Source: JBDREA01 sp043820265 (lineage in GTDB: Archaea; Altiarchaeota; Altiarchaeia; IMC4; JBDREA01). From it: DNA of 16,561 nt. The translations under genes were made by a program, and so were the position numbers. Below, piece by piece: positions 16,557-16,561 of the stretch. The stretch's first letter is position 1, and every line of letters begins with the position of its first letter. Under the pieces are notes generated by a model that was not told the origin of the DNA, ran no database searches, and saw nothing but the letters and a program-made list of their open reading frames with translations. The stretch spans positions 1 through 16,561 of the forward strand of contig JBDREA010000043.1 of NCBI GenBank assembly GCA_043820265.1, read 5' to 3'.

Positions 16557-16561
16557 ATACC

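Overview
The window looks like chromosomal DNA from an uncultivated archaeon, either euryarchaeal or a DPANN/Altiarchaeota-type lineage; I cannot resolve it further. Four things point to Archaea. There is a topoisomerase IA of archaeal size and layout with C-terminal zinc ribbons. A homoserine dehydrogenase is paired with a separate COG2061-type ACT-domain regulator. TATA boxes sit about 25-35 nt before start codons, as expected for leaderless mRNAs. There is also a large sequon-rich secreted surface protein next to archaeal Tad-like membrane components. No mobile-element genes, rRNA, tRNA or CRISPR arrays were recognised.

Left part (1-4750), mostly housekeeping. Positions 1-179 are intergenic and unusually palindromic. 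A minus-strand operon follows, reading from right to left: an ACT-domain regulator (1195-1689), then homoserine dehydrogenase (180-1193), separated by 1 nt. It diverges from topA (1754-3778, plus strand) across a 64-bp gap with a perfectly palindromic TATA-like element placed almost symmetrically between the two start codons. Just after topA, a TATA box drives a leaderless Gfo/Idh/MocA oxidoreductase (3812-4750), possibly a UDP-sugar dehydrogenase. Its stop codon overlaps that of the convergent neighbour by 4 nt.

Right part (4747-16561), all minus strand. In transcription order it holds two single-domain type II secretion F (TadB/TadC/FlaJ-like) membrane proteins, then a 3,105-residue secreted protein filling 9.3 kb, then a small DUF1616-like membrane protein. 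The giant protein has a signal peptide, a DNRLRE-like beta-sandwich, an Ig-like domain, one CARDB domain, a heparinase II/III-type polysaccharide lyase (alpha/alpha toroid plus beta-sandwich) and ten more CARDB domains. The last part contains a duplicated module with matching cysteine pairs. The protein stops abruptly inside a GWNLISL motif and has no visible membrane anchor.

My working view, which is inference, is that the right part is a cell-surface or appendage locus. A Tad-like assembly platform would be co-expressed with a huge glycosylated lyase/adhesin acting on extracellular polysaccharide. The pilin and ATPase genes such a system needs are not in the window and would be expected beyond the right edge. 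This lyase-CARDB giant and its linkage to the F-type proteins is the best candidate here for an undescribed system.
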